A stretch of 39,251 nt of DNA from Curtobacterium sp. A7_M15 (GTDB lineage Bacteria > Actinomycetota > Actinomycetes > Actinomycetales > Microbacteriaceae). The stretch lies in assembly GCF_030705415.1 (NCBI RefSeq), contig NZ_JAUZED010000022.1, forward strand, positions 1 through 39,251, read 5' to 3'. The notes beneath the pieces are model-generated. The model did not search any database and had not been told where the DNA came from. It was given only the letters and a program-made list of their open reading frames with translations. Shown one piece after another: positions 16,937 through 25,600 of the stretch; position 1 is the first letter of the stretch; every line of letters starts with the position of its first letter. The translations under genes and the position numbers were made by a program.

Positions 16937-17965
16937 GTGACGACCGACCTGTCCGCCACGCGTCGATCTCCCTCCATGGCCGCCGTTGCCGAGGCCGCCG
17001 GGGTCTCGATGCAGACCGTGTCCCGCGTCGCCCGCGGGTTCGACAACGTCTCGCCGGACACCCGCGACCGGGTCCAGCGCGTCATGGACGACCTCGGATA
17101 CCGGCCGAACCGCGCCGCCCGGGCCCTCCGCTCCGGCCGGTTCCGGACGATCGGCGTGATCATGTTCACCCTCGCGTCGTACGGCAACATGCGCACCCTC
17201 GAGGCGATCGCGGACGCGGCCGGTGCCGCCGACTTCACGATCACGCTGCTGCCGATGGCCTCCCGCACCGAGGAGGGCGTCCGCTCGGCGTTCTCCCGCC
17301 TGCACGAACAGGCCGTCGACGGCGTCGTGATCATCATCGAGTCGCACATCATCGACACGGCCGAGGTCGTCCTGCCCGACGGCGTCCCGATGGTCGTGGT
17401 CGACTCGACCGGCACCACGCAGCACCCGGCGATCGACACCGACCAGGCCGACGGCGCCCGCCGGGCCACGCAGCACCTGCTCGACCTCGGGCACGAGACC
17501 GTCTGGCACGTCGCCGGCCCCGAGTCGTCGTACTCGGCGGCCCGACGGCTCGCCGCCTGGCAGGCCACGCTCGAGGCCGCGGGGCGCACCGTCCCGCCGG
17601 TGTTCCGCGGTGGCTGGGGCTCCGAGTCCGGGTACCGCGCCGGGCAGGAGATCGCCCGGCGCCGCGAGATCACCGCCGTGTTCGCCGCGAACGACCAGAC
17701 GGCGCTCGGGGTGCTGCGCGCCGCCCACGAACTCGGGCGGCCCGTCCCGGAGACCCTCAGCGTGGTGGGCTTCGACGACTCCCCCGAGTCCGACTCGTTC
17801 TGGCCGCCGCTCACCACCGTGCACCAGTCCTTCGACGAGGTCGGGCGCCGGGCGGTCCGGAACCTCCTCGCCCAGATCGACGGGCAGCCGGTCCGGGCCG
17901 AGGCGGACCTCGTGCCGGTCCGACTGGTCGTCCGGGCGAGCACGGCAGCGCCGCCGCGCTCCTGA
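16937..17965 (+). CDS. LacI-family regulator of the GH35 operon
   Basis: 342 aa. The LacI helix-turn-helix is at about residues 12-35 (MAAVAEAAGVSMQTVSRVARGFDNV), with the hinge LGYRPNRAARALRSG after it. The C-terminal sugar-binding domain contains the family motif LSVVGFDDSPESDSFWPPLTTV. GTG 16937 is chosen because GGGAG lies five bases upstream; ATG 16925 in the same frame would begin before that ribosome site. It is divergent from the beta-galactoside importer, and an exact palindrome is shared between the promoters, so local and probably autoregulatory control is inferred. Confidence 0.92.
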   Translation: MTTDLSATRRSPSMAAVAEAAGVSMQTVSRVARGFDNVSPDTRDRVQRVMDDLGYRPNRAARALRSGRFRTIGVIMFTLASYGNMRTLEAIADAAGAADFTITLLPMASRTEEGVRSAFSRLHEQAVDGVVIIIESHIIDTAEVVLPDGVPMVVVDSTGTTQHPAIDTDQADGARRATQHLLDLGHETVWHVAGPESSYSAARRLAAWQATLEAAGRTVPPVFRGGWGSESGYRAGQEIARRREITAVFAANDQTALGVLRAAHELGRPVPETLSVVGFDDSPESDSFWPPLTTVHQSFDEVGRRAVRNLLAQIDGQPVRAEADLVPVRLVVRASTAAPPRS

Positions 17966-18128
17966 CGCTCACCGCCGCGTCGGCGTCCGTCACACGGTCG
18001 GCACGTGGGGCGTACCGTTGATGCCGAGCCGGTCTGCTGTCCCGGCCCCGGGTTCGCGCCACTGCCGTGTGCCCGGAGGACGAGCAAGCGCTCCGATCCT
18101 CATCTCCCCACCTCGGCGCGTTCGGACC

Positions 18129-18422
18129 ATGAAGAACATCGTGTACGGCCTCACTGCCGTCCTGACCTCCGACGAAGCAGCGCACGCCGTGCTGGACTAC
18201 GCCGCGGCACTCGCGCACGCCGGACTCGCGGACACCGTCGCCGTCCCCACCATCGACGCGTTCGGAAGTGCCACGACGACGTCGTTCCTGCTCGCTCCGG
18301 CGCTCGGGCTCCTCGTCGAGGACGCCGCCGACGATCCGCTCGGCCCTGACACGGCTGCCTTCGTCGAGGAGATCTCGTGGCGGGCACGCGCCGTGCGCTG
18401 CACACCACCGCCGGAGTCCTGA
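18129..18422 (+). CDS. Small conserved hypothetical protein
   Basis: 97 aa, no recognised domain. It starts MKNIVYGLTAVLTSDEAAHA and continues with DYAAALAHAGLADTVAVPTI and TTTSFLLAPALGLLVED. The pattern suggests a small alpha/beta protein, and similar short proteins appear to exist in related genera (from memory). ATG 18129 is favoured over an in-frame ATG at 18020 because the upstream stretch is Arg/Pro/Ser-rich and looks noncoding. No clear ribosome site is visible. It ends before a strong shared terminator. Confidence 0.6.
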   Translation: MKNIVYGLTAVLTSDEAAHAVLDYAAALAHAGLADTVAVPTIDAFGSATTTSFLLAPALGLLVEDAADDPLGPDTAAFVEEISWRARAVRCTPPPES

Positions 18423-18500
18423 CGCTCTCACGGGCGGTGCGGCACCGCACGCCCTCGCCGTCTGGTGGATCGTCCTCCACGCGTCGGGAGCAGCCGCGCG

Positions 18501-18549
18501 ACGGGCGGGAGGCGCGGTGCCGGTCCGCACCGCGCCTCCCGCCGCCCGT
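18501..18549. terminator. Bidirectional terminator (GGGAGGCGCGGTGC family)
   Basis: A 14-bp perfect stem GGGAGGCGCGGTGC / GCACCGCGCCTCCC is extended by ACGGGC/GCCCGT across a 3-nt bulge; the loop is CGGTCC. It lies between the convergent 18129 gene and the binding-protein gene at 18581. Confidence 0.8.
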
Positions 18550-18580
18550 TCCGGTGGCGTGACCGCGCTCGCGCACGGAC

Positions 18581-19897
18581 CTACTGGGCGTCCTCGATGT
18601 TCTTCTTCAGCTGCGTCACGTACTGCTCGGCCCCCTGCTTCGGCGTCGTCTTGCCGAACTGCACGTTCTGCCAGATCTGCGAGAGCAGCGTGTCCGCGTC
18701 CTGCGCTCCCACCGGGGTGATCGGCGCCGGCGAGCCGGACTCCGCCGTGACCTGCTTCACGTAGTCCATGACGATCTTGTCCGACCCACTCAGGTCGGGC
18801 GCGATCTGCTTCTGGAACGCCGGGTTCGCCGGCATGCCCCGTTCTGCTCCGAACAGCTTGCCCACCTTCGGGCTCGTCGTCAGGAAGTCGATCAGTTCGG
18901 CGGCCTCGGCGGGGTGCTTCGACTTGCTGGAGATCGTCCAGTACATCGAGGACTTGAGGTACTGCCAGCCCTTCTTCGCGTCGGGCGAAGCCGGCATCGG
19001 GAGCATGTCGAGCTTCTGTGACGGAGCGGCGACCTGGTAGGCGCTGAGGTTCGACGGGATGAACGTCATCGCGACCTTGCCCGTCGCGATGTCGGACTGG
19101 TCGAGTGCGGCGTTCGTGCCCTCGGCGAGTTGCGATGCGCTCGGAGTGACCCCGGACTCGATCTGGTCGAGGGCGTACTGCCAGTAGCTCGCCAGCACGG
19201 ACGGCTTCAGGACCACCTTGCCGTCCTTTCCGAAGACCGCGTTGCCGTGCTGGCGCGCCCACAGGGTGAGCGACGGCGTGTCCCCGCCGAACGGGTCGAG
19301 GCCCTTGACCTTCCCGCCGGACTTCTCGGTGACCTCCTTCGCGACCGCGTTCAGCTCGTCCCACGTCCAGTCGTCCTCGGACGGCATCGCGATGCCGTAC
19401 TCGTCGAGGACGGAACGGTTCACGGCCACGCCGATGGAGTTCAGCCCGATGGGGACGGCGTAGAGCTTGCCGTCGTACTGCCCGGTGTCCCGGACGTTCT
19501 TCGTGAGGTCGGACGTGTCGAGGTACTTGCTGTACTGCCCGAGCTCCGCGATCGCACCGCGCTGCGCGTACGAGGCGATGTAGACCTGGTCGAACTGCAT
19601 GACGTCGGGGGCGCTGCCGCCCGCGACCGTGGTGGCGAGCTTGTCCCAGTAGCTCCCCCAGTCGGTCGACTGGGTCTTGACGGTGATGTTCGGGTGCTCC
19701 TTCTCGAAGAGCTTCACCGCCTGCTCGGTCTGGGTGACGCGGGCTCCGGCGCCCCACCAGTTCAGGGAGATGGTGACGGGGTCCTTGCTCAGCGTGGCGT
19801 CCTCGCCGTTGCTGTTCCCGACGGCGCAGCCGCCGAAGGCGAGGACGGATGCCGTGGCGATCGCGACGGCGCCGATGACGCGTGATCTCAGTTGCAT
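18581..19897 (-). CDS. Extracellular solute-binding lipoprotein of the orphan sugar importer
   Basis: 438 aa family-1 sugar-binding protein. The signal peptide MQLRSRVIGAVAIATASVLA is followed by the lipobox FGGC with Cys24. Mature-domain features include VTISLNWWGAGARVTQTEQAVKLFEKEHPNI and the C-terminal MYWTISSKSKHPAEAAELIDFLTTSP. The ribosome site AAGGAA lies just before the ATG. It is the last gene of the three-gene importer whose promoter carries the GGCAAGCGCTTTCC operator, the same site as before the catabolic operon at 23151. Its ligand is therefore probably the substrate of that pathway; the identity is unknown. Confidence 0.93.
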   Translation of the reverse strand: MQLRSRVIGAVAIATASVLAFGGCAVGNSNGEDATLSKDPVTISLNWWGAGARVTQTEQAVKLFEKEHPNITVKTQSTDWGSYWDKLATTVAGGSAPDVMQFDQVYIASYAQRGAIAELGQYSKYLDTSDLTKNVRDTGQYDGKLYAVPIGLNSIGVAVNRSVLDEYGIAMPSEDDWTWDELNAVAKEVTEKSGGKVKGLDPFGGDTPSLTLWARQHGNAVFGKDGKVVLKPSVLASYWQYALDQIESGVTPSASQLAEGTNAALDQSDIATGKVAMTFIPSNLSAYQVAAPSQKLDMLPMPASPDAKKGWQYLKSSMYWTISSKSKHPAEAAELIDFLTTSPKVGKLFGAERGMPANPAFQKQIAPDLSGSDKIVMDYVKQVTAESGSPAPITPVGAQDADTLLSQIWQNVQFGKTTPKQGAEQYVTQLKKNIEDAQ

Positions 19898-19944
19898 GGT
19901 CTTCCTTGCTGTGTGGTGGTGGATCTCGGGAAGGGGCGCGGCCG

Positions 19945-20877
19945 TCACTTGCCGCCGGTGGTGGCGATCCCGCGCAGCAGGAACCGCTGCCCGAACAGGA
20001 ACGCGAGGAACACCGGGACGAGCGTGACGACGCTCATGGCGAAGAGGGCTCCGAAGTCGGACTGCCCGGTGGGGTCGATGAACTGCCGGAGCGCGACGGA
20101 CGCCGTGTACTTGTCCGGTTCGGTGACGAACACGAGCTGGCTGAAGAAGTCGTTCCACGTCCAGATGAAGGTGAAGATCGCGGCCGTCGCGAGAGCCGGC
20201 TTCATCAGCGGCAGGATGATCTGGAAGAAGATCCGGGCGTGGCCGGCTCCGTCGATCCGGGCCGCTTCGTCCAGCTCGCGGGGGATGCCGCGGATGAACT
20301 GCACCATGAGGAAGACGAAGAAGCCGTCCGTCGCGAGGAACTTCGGGACGATGAGGGGCAGGAACGTGTTGATCCACCCGAGCTGCGAGTAGATGACGTA
20401 CTGCGGGATGATCAGCACCTGGATCGGAAGCATCATCGTGACGAGCATCGCGGCGAAGGCGATCCGCTTGTACCGGAAGCTCAACCGGGCGAACGCGTAC
20501 GCGGCGAGCGAGCAGCTCACGAGGTTGCCGATGATGGCGCCGATGACGATGATCGCGGAGTTCGCCAGGTAGACGCCGAACGGACGCTGCAGTGCACTCC
20601 ACCCGTTCGTGTAGTTCTTCGTCGCGAACGTGTCGAGCACGAGCCCGGGGTTGTCGAAGATGTGTCCCTCGGCACGGAGCGAACTCGCCACCATCCAGAG
20701 CACCGGGTAGAGCATCACGAGGCTCAGCGCGATGAGGAGCACGTGCTTGCCGACGCTCAGGACCCGCGACGGGCCGCGCCGTCGTGGCGGTGTGATCGCT
20801 TCCTGTCGCGGGTGCCCGAGGTCGTCCCCGGGTGCGGCGGTCGGAGCGGGACGGAGCGCGGTGGAGTGATCAGTCAT
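19945..20877 (-). CDS. Carbohydrate ABC transporter permease (MalG-like)
   Basis: 310 aa. A hydrophilic N terminus of about 45 residues precedes the first helix HVLLIALSLVMLYPVLWMVASSLR. The EAA loop is ELDEAARIDGAGHARIFFQIILPLMKP. The ATG overlaps the end of the preceding permease by eight bases and no good ribosome site is present, so translational coupling is likely. It forms the channel with the 21808 permease. Confidence 0.93.
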   Translation of the reverse strand: MTDHSTALRPAPTAAPGDDLGHPRQEAITPPRRRGPSRVLSVGKHVLLIALSLVMLYPVLWMVASSLRAEGHIFDNPGLVLDTFATKNYTNGWSALQRPFGVYLANSAIIVIGAIIGNLVSCSLAAYAFARLSFRYKRIAFAAMLVTMMLPIQVLIIPQYVIYSQLGWINTFLPLIVPKFLATDGFFVFLMVQFIRGIPRELDEAARIDGAGHARIFFQIILPLMKPALATAAIFTFIWTWNDFFSQLVFVTEPDKYTASVALRQFIDPTGQSDFGALFAMSVVTLVPVFLAFLFGQRFLLRGIATTGGK

Positions 20878-21808
20878 CGTAGAAGACCCAGTACTTGGAG
20901 GCCCAGAAGTTGAGCGCGGTGGCGGCGCCGACGATGAGCAGGAGGAGCCACGCGATCGCGGAGGCGTACCCCATCTGCAGGCTGCCGAACGCCTTCTGGT
21001 AGAGGTAGAGCGTGATGAAGAGGGTGGAGTTCGTCGGCCCTCCCGATCCGTTGGAGATCACGTAGGCCTGCGTGAAGGACTGGAACGCGCCGATGATCCC
21101 GAGCACGAGGTTGAAGAACACGATCGGGCTGAGCAGCGGGAGCGTGATCGACCGGAACTGTCGCCATCGCGAAGCACCGTCCGTGGACGCGGCCTCGTAG
21201 TACTGCCGTGGTATCTGCCGGAGGCCGGCGAGGAAGATCACCATCGGTGCGCCGAAGGTCCAGACGTGCAGGATGATCAGCGTGCCGAGGGCGGTGTTCG
21301 GCGAGCCGATCCACGAGGGCCCCTGCACCCCGAAGATCGCCAGGAACGCGTTGAGCAGTCCGTCGCCCCCGAACACGAGACGCCAGAGCACGGCGATCGC
21401 GACGCTGCCGCCGAGCAGTGACGGCAGGTACAGCACCGAGCGGTAGAACGACAGCCCCCGCATGCCGCGGTCGAGCAGCACGGCGATGAGCAGCGCGGCC
21501 GCCAGCTGCAGTGGGACCGAGATGACGGTGTACAGGAGCGTCACCACGAGCGAGCTGCTGAGGTTGGTGTCCTGCAGCATGCGCTCGATGTTGTCGAGGC
21601 CGGTGAAGCGCGGGTTCTGCAGGAGGTTGTAGTTCGTGAAGGACAGGTACAGGGACGCGAGGATCGGGCCCAGCGTGATGGCGACCATCCCGACCAGCCA
21701 CGGCGCGAGGAAGAACACCGCGGCCCGGTCGTCCCGTCGGTCGCGCTTGGCGCCGGCGCCGCCCTTCCGTTCGCCGCGCAGGGACCGGAGCTCCCCGAGC
21801 GCACTCAC
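20870..21808 (-). CDS. Sugar ABC transporter permease (MalF-like)
   Basis: 312 aa. A short basic N terminus (RSLRGERKGGAGAKRDRRDD) precedes the helix AAVFFLAPWLVGMVAITLGPILASLYLSF; the EAA loop is YYEAASTDGASRWRQFRSITLPLLSP. The best start is GTG 21808, which has a poor ribosome site of its own. The strong AAGGAG of this promoter instead serves a short upstream frame whose stop overlaps this GTG. The long frame to 22723 is antisense to the LacI gene and is rejected. This is the first full gene of the importer operon. Confidence 0.88.
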   Translation of the reverse strand: MSALGELRSLRGERKGGAGAKRDRRDDRAAVFFLAPWLVGMVAITLGPILASLYLSFTNYNLLQNPRFTGLDNIERMLQDTNLSSSLVVTLLYTVISVPLQLAAALLIAVLLDRGMRGLSFYRSVLYLPSLLGGSVAIAVLWRLVFGGDGLLNAFLAIFGVQGPSWIGSPNTALGTLIILHVWTFGAPMVIFLAGLRQIPRQYYEAASTDGASRWRQFRSITLPLLSPIVFFNLVLGIIGAFQSFTQAYVISNGSGGPTNSTLFITLYLYQKAFGSLQMGYASAIAWLLLLIVGAATALNFWASKYWVFYDD

Positions 21809-21846
21809 GTGCCGCTCGCTTCGCCGGGGTTGCAGAGTTGCACCAT
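21805..21846 (-). CDS. Putative 13-aa leader peptide coupled to the permease
   Basis: ATG 21846 has AAGGAG six bases upstream and encodes MVQLCNPGEASGT. Its TGA overlaps the permease GTG (GTGA arrangement). An in-frame ATG at 21852 would add two residues but touches the ribosome site. It could act by translational coupling or attenuation. Alternatively, a one-base sequencing error might separate it from the permease. No function is shown. Confidence 0.4.
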   Translation of the reverse strand: MVQLCNPGEASGT

Positions 21847-21885
21847 TTCCATCTCCTTCGATGGCGTCGATCAGTGGCTGGCACG

Positions 21886-21914
21886 AAGGTAATCGTTGTA
21901 ATCCTGATTGGCAA
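21886..21914 (-). promoter_or_regulatory. Promoter of the orphan importer operon
   Basis: On the minus strand, -35 TTGCCA (21909-21914) and -10 TACCTT (21886-21891) are separated by exactly 17 bp. The operator at 21910-21923 covers the -35 hexamer, which explains repression. Confidence 0.6.
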
Positions 21915-21923
21915 GCGCTTTCC
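21910..21923. promoter_or_regulatory. LacI-type operator GGCAAGCGCTTTCC (copy 1)
   Basis: A near-perfect palindrome around AAGCGCTT, with one mismatched pair. The 15-base string GGCAAGCGCTTTCCA recurs identically at 23090-23104. It overlaps the -35 of the importer promoter and lies 100 bp upstream of the LacI gene start. Confidence 0.8.
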
Positions 21924-22022
21924 ACTCCGTGCGGTGCCGCCCGCTGCTGCCGTCGCCCAGCCGACCACCGCCTACGATGGCGAAGCGGAGCCCGTGAGTC
22001 ACGGCCGGAGAGGATCGCCACC

Positions 22023-23045
22023 ATGGCCGAACGAGGCGGCGTGCGACTCGAGGACGTCGCGCGGGCTGCGGGCGTGTCCGTCGCGACCGCATCACGCGCG
22101 CTGAACGGGAGCACACGCCGCGTCCGCCCCGAGCACTCCGAACGCGTCGCCGCTGCCGCCGCCGAACTCGGGTACCTCCCCGATGCACACGCCCAGGCGA
22201 TGGCGCGCGGCACCACGACCGTCGTGTCGCTCGTCGTGGGCGACATCACGGACCCGTACTTCGCCGAGATCGCCTCCGGAGCGATGCGCGCCGCCGACCG
22301 CGCCGGCCTCGTGCTCGTGATCACCTCGACCGGCGGCGAGCCCGAGCGCGAGGCGACCGTCCTGCAGAGCACCGCCGTCCTGCGACCACGCGCCGTCGTC
22401 CTCGCCGTGAGTCGGCGGACGGACGGCTCGGCGGAGTCCGGCATCCGCACGCTCCACGATCGGGGCGCATCGGTCGTCGCACTCGTGTCGGACGACTCCG
22501 ATGCCCCGGGCATCGACGTGGCGACACCGCTGACGATCCGCAACCGAGCGGGCGCAGCCTCGCTCGCCGGGGCGCTGGTCGACGAGGGACACCGCGACTT
22601 CGTCGTCCTCGCCGGCGATCCGGACGTGGTCACCGCCCGCGCGCGGACCGCCGGGTTCGTCGCGGGGCTCGCCCGACGCGGCCTCGAGCTGCCCGAGACC
22701 AGCGTCACCGCCGGCCCGTTCACGAGGGATGGCGGCTACGCCGCGATGGCGCGCCTGCTCGCGAGCGGCCATCGTCCGGGCTGCGTGTTCGCGGTGAACG
22801 ACGTCACCGCCGTGGGCGCGCTGGCCGCGATCCGCGACCACGGCCTCGAGCCGGGCGCCGACGTCGCCGTCGCCGGGTTCGACGACGTCCGGATGCTCGC
22901 CGACGTGGTCCCGGCGCTGTCGACGGTCCGACTCCCCCTGGACACGATCGGCGAGACGGCGGTCCGGCGAGCGCTCGGCGAGGACGTGGCCACGGTGTTC
23001 GACGGCGAGGTCGTCCTGCGCCAGAGCACACGTCGCACCGGCTAG
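22023..23045 (+). CDS. LacI-family regulator of the orphan sugar system
   Basis: 340 aa. The helix-turn-helix spans about residues 6-30 (GVRLEDVARAAGVSVATASRALNG), followed by the hinge LGYLPDAHAQAMARG. The effector domain contains VAGFDDVRMLADVVPALSTVRLP. ATG 22023 has GAGAGGA at 8 bp; the longer frame to 21636 runs through the divergent promoter and is rejected. Identical operators lie on both sides of the gene (21910-21923 and 23090-23103), so it probably represses both the importer and the catabolic operon. Confidence 0.92.
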   Translation: MAERGGVRLEDVARAAGVSVATASRALNGSTRRVRPEHSERVAAAAAELGYLPDAHAQAMARGTTTVVSLVVGDITDPYFAEIASGAMRAADRAGLVLVITSTGGEPEREATVLQSTAVLRPRAVVLAVSRRTDGSAESGIRTLHDRGASVVALVSDDSDAPGIDVATPLTIRNRAGAASLAGALVDEGHRDFVVLAGDPDVVTARARTAGFVAGLARRGLELPETSVTAGPFTRDGGYAAMARLLASGHRPGCVFAVNDVTAVGALAAIRDHGLEPGADVAVAGFDDVRMLADVVPALSTVRLPLDTIGETAVRRALGEDVATVFDGEVVLRQSTRRTG

Positions 23046-23089
23046 CGCGGGCGCCGCTTCCGGTTCGGTGGTGATGCGTGTACCGTTCC

Positions 23090-23103
23090 GGCAAGCGCTT
23101 TCC
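23090..23103. promoter_or_regulatory. LacI-type operator GGCAAGCGCTTTCC (copy 2)
   Basis: Identical to the site at 21910-21923. It lies between the LacI stop and the oxidoreductase start, just downstream of a possible -10 TACCGT (23081-23086) with a weak -35 TTCCGG 17 bp before it. A repressor here would block initiation of the catabolic operon. Confidence 0.78.
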
Positions 23104-23150
23104 AAGCACGACGGCGCGGAACTGATCGACGAGGATCCCGGAGGAAGCCC

Positions 23151-24380
23151 GTGACACGACCACCACTCGGCATCATCATGAACGGCGTCTCCGGGCGGAT
23201 GGGCTACCGGCAGCACCTCGTCCGGTCGATCCTGGCGATCCGCGATCAGGGCGGCGTACTGCTCCCGGACGGCACACGGGTCCAGGTCGAGCCGCTCCTC
23301 GTCGGGCGGTCCGGGTCCAAGCTCGCCGAGATCGCGGACCGGCACGGTGTCGAGCACTGGACCACCGACCTCGACGCCGCGTTGGGTGACCCGCGGTGGG
23401 AGGTCTACGCCGACTTCCTCGTGACGAGCGCCCGGGTCCCCGCCCTGCGCCGGGCCATCGCCGCGGGGAAGGCGGTCTACACCGAGAAGCCGACGGCGGA
23501 GTCGGTCGAGGACGCACTCGACCTCGCGCGCGCAGCCCGGGCGGCCGGCGTCCAGAACGGCGTCGTGCACGACAAGCTCTTCCTGCCCGGTCTCCGGAAG
23601 CTCCGCCGGGTGCTCGACTCCGGTGCCCTCGGCCGGGTGCTGAGCGTGCGCGGAGAGTTCGGGTACTGGGTCTTCGAGGGCGACTGGCAGTCGGCACAGC
23701 GTCCGAGCTGGAACTACCGTGCCGAGGACGGCGGCGGCATCGTCGTCGACATGTTCCCGCACTGGAGCTACGTGCTCGAGCGCCTGTTCGGGCGGGTGGA
23801 GTCGGTCTCCGCCCGCGCGGTGACGCACATCCCGGAGCGCGTCGACGAGCAGGGACACCGCTACCGAGCCACCGCCGACGACGCCGTGTACGGCGTCTTC
23901 GACCTCGCCGGAGGGATCACGGCGCAGATCAACTCGAGCTGGGCCGTGCGCGTCGACCGGGACGAGCTCGTCGAGTTCCAGGTCGACGGCACCGAGGGCA
24001 GCGCCGTCGCCGGACTCTTCGGCTGCCGGGTCCAGCACCGGAGCACGACGCCGAAGCCCGTGTGGAACCCGGACCTCCCGGACGCCCACGACTACCGCGC
24101 GGACTGGCAGACCGTCCCGGACAACGAGGTCTTCGAGAACGGCTTCAAGGTGCAGTGGGAGCAGTTCATCCGGGACGTGGTCTCGGGCACGCCCCATCCG
24201 TACGACCTCGTGTCCGGCGCGCGGGGTGTCGCCCTCGCCGAGGCCGGGATCCGCTCCGACCGCGAGGGGCGGCGCGTCGACCTCCCCGACCGGCGCCTGC
24301 CCGGGCCGGCCCCGGACGGCGCGGCCGGCGACGACGCCACGGCAGCGGTCGTGCCGAGCGGAGCGCGGGTCACCGCATGA
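23151..24380 (+). CDS. Gfo/Idh/MocA-family sugar oxidoreductase
   Basis: 409 aa NAD(P)-dependent dehydrogenase. The nucleotide-binding motif is MNGVSGRMGYR (10-20), whose GxxGRMG form also recalls dihydrodipicolinate reductase. The EKP catalytic motif is YTEKPTAESV with Glu112-Lys113-Pro114. The C-terminal alpha/beta domain includes GGGIVVDMFPHWSYVLERLFG. Family members oxidise or epimerise a sugar hydroxyl, often at C3. The GTG has a strong GGAGGAA site. It is first in a four-gene operon with 4-bp overlaps between all genes, directly downstream of an operator. The substrate is unknown. Confidence 0.92.
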   Translation: MTRPPLGIIMNGVSGRMGYRQHLVRSILAIRDQGGVLLPDGTRVQVEPLLVGRSGSKLAEIADRHGVEHWTTDLDAALGDPRWEVYADFLVTSARVPALRRAIAAGKAVYTEKPTAESVEDALDLARAARAAGVQNGVVHDKLFLPGLRKLRRVLDSGALGRVLSVRGEFGYWVFEGDWQSAQRPSWNYRAEDGGGIVVDMFPHWSYVLERLFGRVESVSARAVTHIPERVDEQGHRYRATADDAVYGVFDLAGGITAQINSSWAVRVDRDELVEFQVDGTEGSAVAGLFGCRVQHRSTTPKPVWNPDLPDAHDYRADWQTVPDNEVFENGFKVQWEQFIRDVVSGTPHPYDLVSGARGVALAEAGIRSDREGRRVDLPDRRLPGPAPDGAAGDDATAAVVPSGARVTA

Positions 24381-25600
24381 CCGACCTCACGCTGCTCGCG
24401 CCCGACGGGACGACGTCCTCGGTCCCGCTGCACGACGCTCCGGAGCGGACCCGCCCGGCAGGCCCCCTGACCGCACGGGTGGTCTACGCCGCCGCCCACG
24501 TGGTCCCCCGCGTCGCCGGGGACAACACCCCGGGCGCGCCGGCGGACATCGACTGGGACGCGACCCTGGCGTTCCGACACCACCTCTGGTCGTGGGGCCT
24601 CGGCGTCGCGGACGCGATGGACACCGCGCAGCGGAACGCAGGCCTCGACCCCGTCGCGATGCGCGAGCTCGTCCGCCGCAGCGCGGCCGAGGCGCACGCC
24701 GTCGGTGGCCGGATCGCGGTCGGGGTGAACACCGACGACCTCGTGTCCGACAGCCCCACCCTCGACGAGATCGTCGACGCCTACGTCGCGCAGCTGCGCC
24801 ACGCCGAGGAACACGGGGCCGTCGCCGTGATCATGGCGAGCCGCCACCTGGCCCGGGTCGCCCGGACCGCGGACGACTACCGACGGGTCTACGGACGCGT
24901 GGTGGCCGAGGCCACGGAGCCGGTGGTGCTGCACTGGCTCGGTGCGGCCTTCGACCCGGCACTCCGCGGGTACTTCGGGTCGACGTCCGTCCCCACCGCC
25001 TCGGACACCGTGCGCCGGATCGTCGCCGACGCCGGCGAGCGGGTCGCGGGGATCAAGATGAGCCTGCTCGACGCGGACGCCGAGATCGCCCTCCGCTCGC
25101 TGCTCCCGGACACGGCTCGGATGTTCACCGGGGACGACTTCCACTACGTCGACCTGATGTCCGAGCGCGAGGGGCGACACTCCGACGCACTGCTCGGAGC
25201 CTTCGCGGCTATCGCACCGATCGCGTCCTCCGCCGTCCAGGCGCTGGCCGCGCCGGACGGCGCTGCGCGGTTCCGCCGCATCCTCGCCCCCACCGAAGCG
25301 CTCTCCCGTCGGCTGTTCGAGGCCCCGACCTGGCACTACAAGGCCGGCATCGCCTTCCTGTCCTGGCTGAACGGGCACCAATCCGCCTTCACGATGGTCG
25401 GCGGTCTGCACGCGGCGCGGAGCCTGCCGCAGCTCTCGGAGACGATCCGGCTCGCGAACGAGTGCGGCGCCCTCGACGACCCGGACCTGGCCGCAGCCCG
25501 GTGGCACGACATGCTCGCGCTCTCCGGGGTGTCGGCAGGGCGTCCCAGGAGGCACGGTGCCGGTCTGCGGGCCCGGTCGCGTGCCGAGGTGGTCGCGTGA
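24377..25600 (+). CDS. DUF993 dihydrodipicolinate-synthase-like aldolase family protein
   Basis: 407 aa. It resembles the DUF993 group annotated as dihydrodipicolinate synthase family: a TIM barrel in which GIKMSLL supplies a candidate Schiff-base Lys227, at the place of the GIKD motif of class-I pyruvate aldolases. Other recognisable segments are HHLWSWGLGVADAMDTAQR and FTGDDFHYVDLM, and LSWLNGHQSAFTMVGG near the C terminus. Aldol cleavage of a keto-sugar acid or ketose is a reasonable guess but unproven. ATG overlaps the previous stop (ATGA). About 400 aa is longer than the 300 aa of true DapA. Confidence 0.85.
   Translation: MTDLTLLAPDGTTSSVPLHDAPERTRPAGPLTARVVYAAAHVVPRVAGDNTPGAPADIDWDATLAFRHHLWSWGLGVADAMDTAQRNAGLDPVAMRELVRRSAAEAHAVGGRIAVGVNTDDLVSDSPTLDEIVDAYVAQLRHAEEHGAVAVIMASRHLARVARTADDYRRVYGRVVAEATEPVVLHWLGAAFDPALRGYFGSTSVPTASDTVRRIVADAGERVAGIKMSLLDADAEIALRSLLPDTARMFTGDDFHYVDLMSEREGRHSDALLGAFAAIAPIASSAVQALAAPDGAARFRRILAPTEALSRRLFEAPTWHYKAGIAFLSWLNGHQSAFTMVGGLHAARSLPQLSETIRLANECGALDDPDLAAARWHDMLALSGVSAGRPRRHGAGLRARSRAEVVA

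Noticed and set aside
18005..18020. GGGGCGTACC resembling the 19-bp repeat unit
   Set aside because: There is only a ten-base match, with no second unit, inverted unit or tail at the expected distances.
21809..22723. N-terminal extension of the permease frame to 617 codons
   Set aside because: It runs through the promoter and antisense to the LacI gene; the Ser/Thr/Arg-rich translation is typical of a shadow frame.
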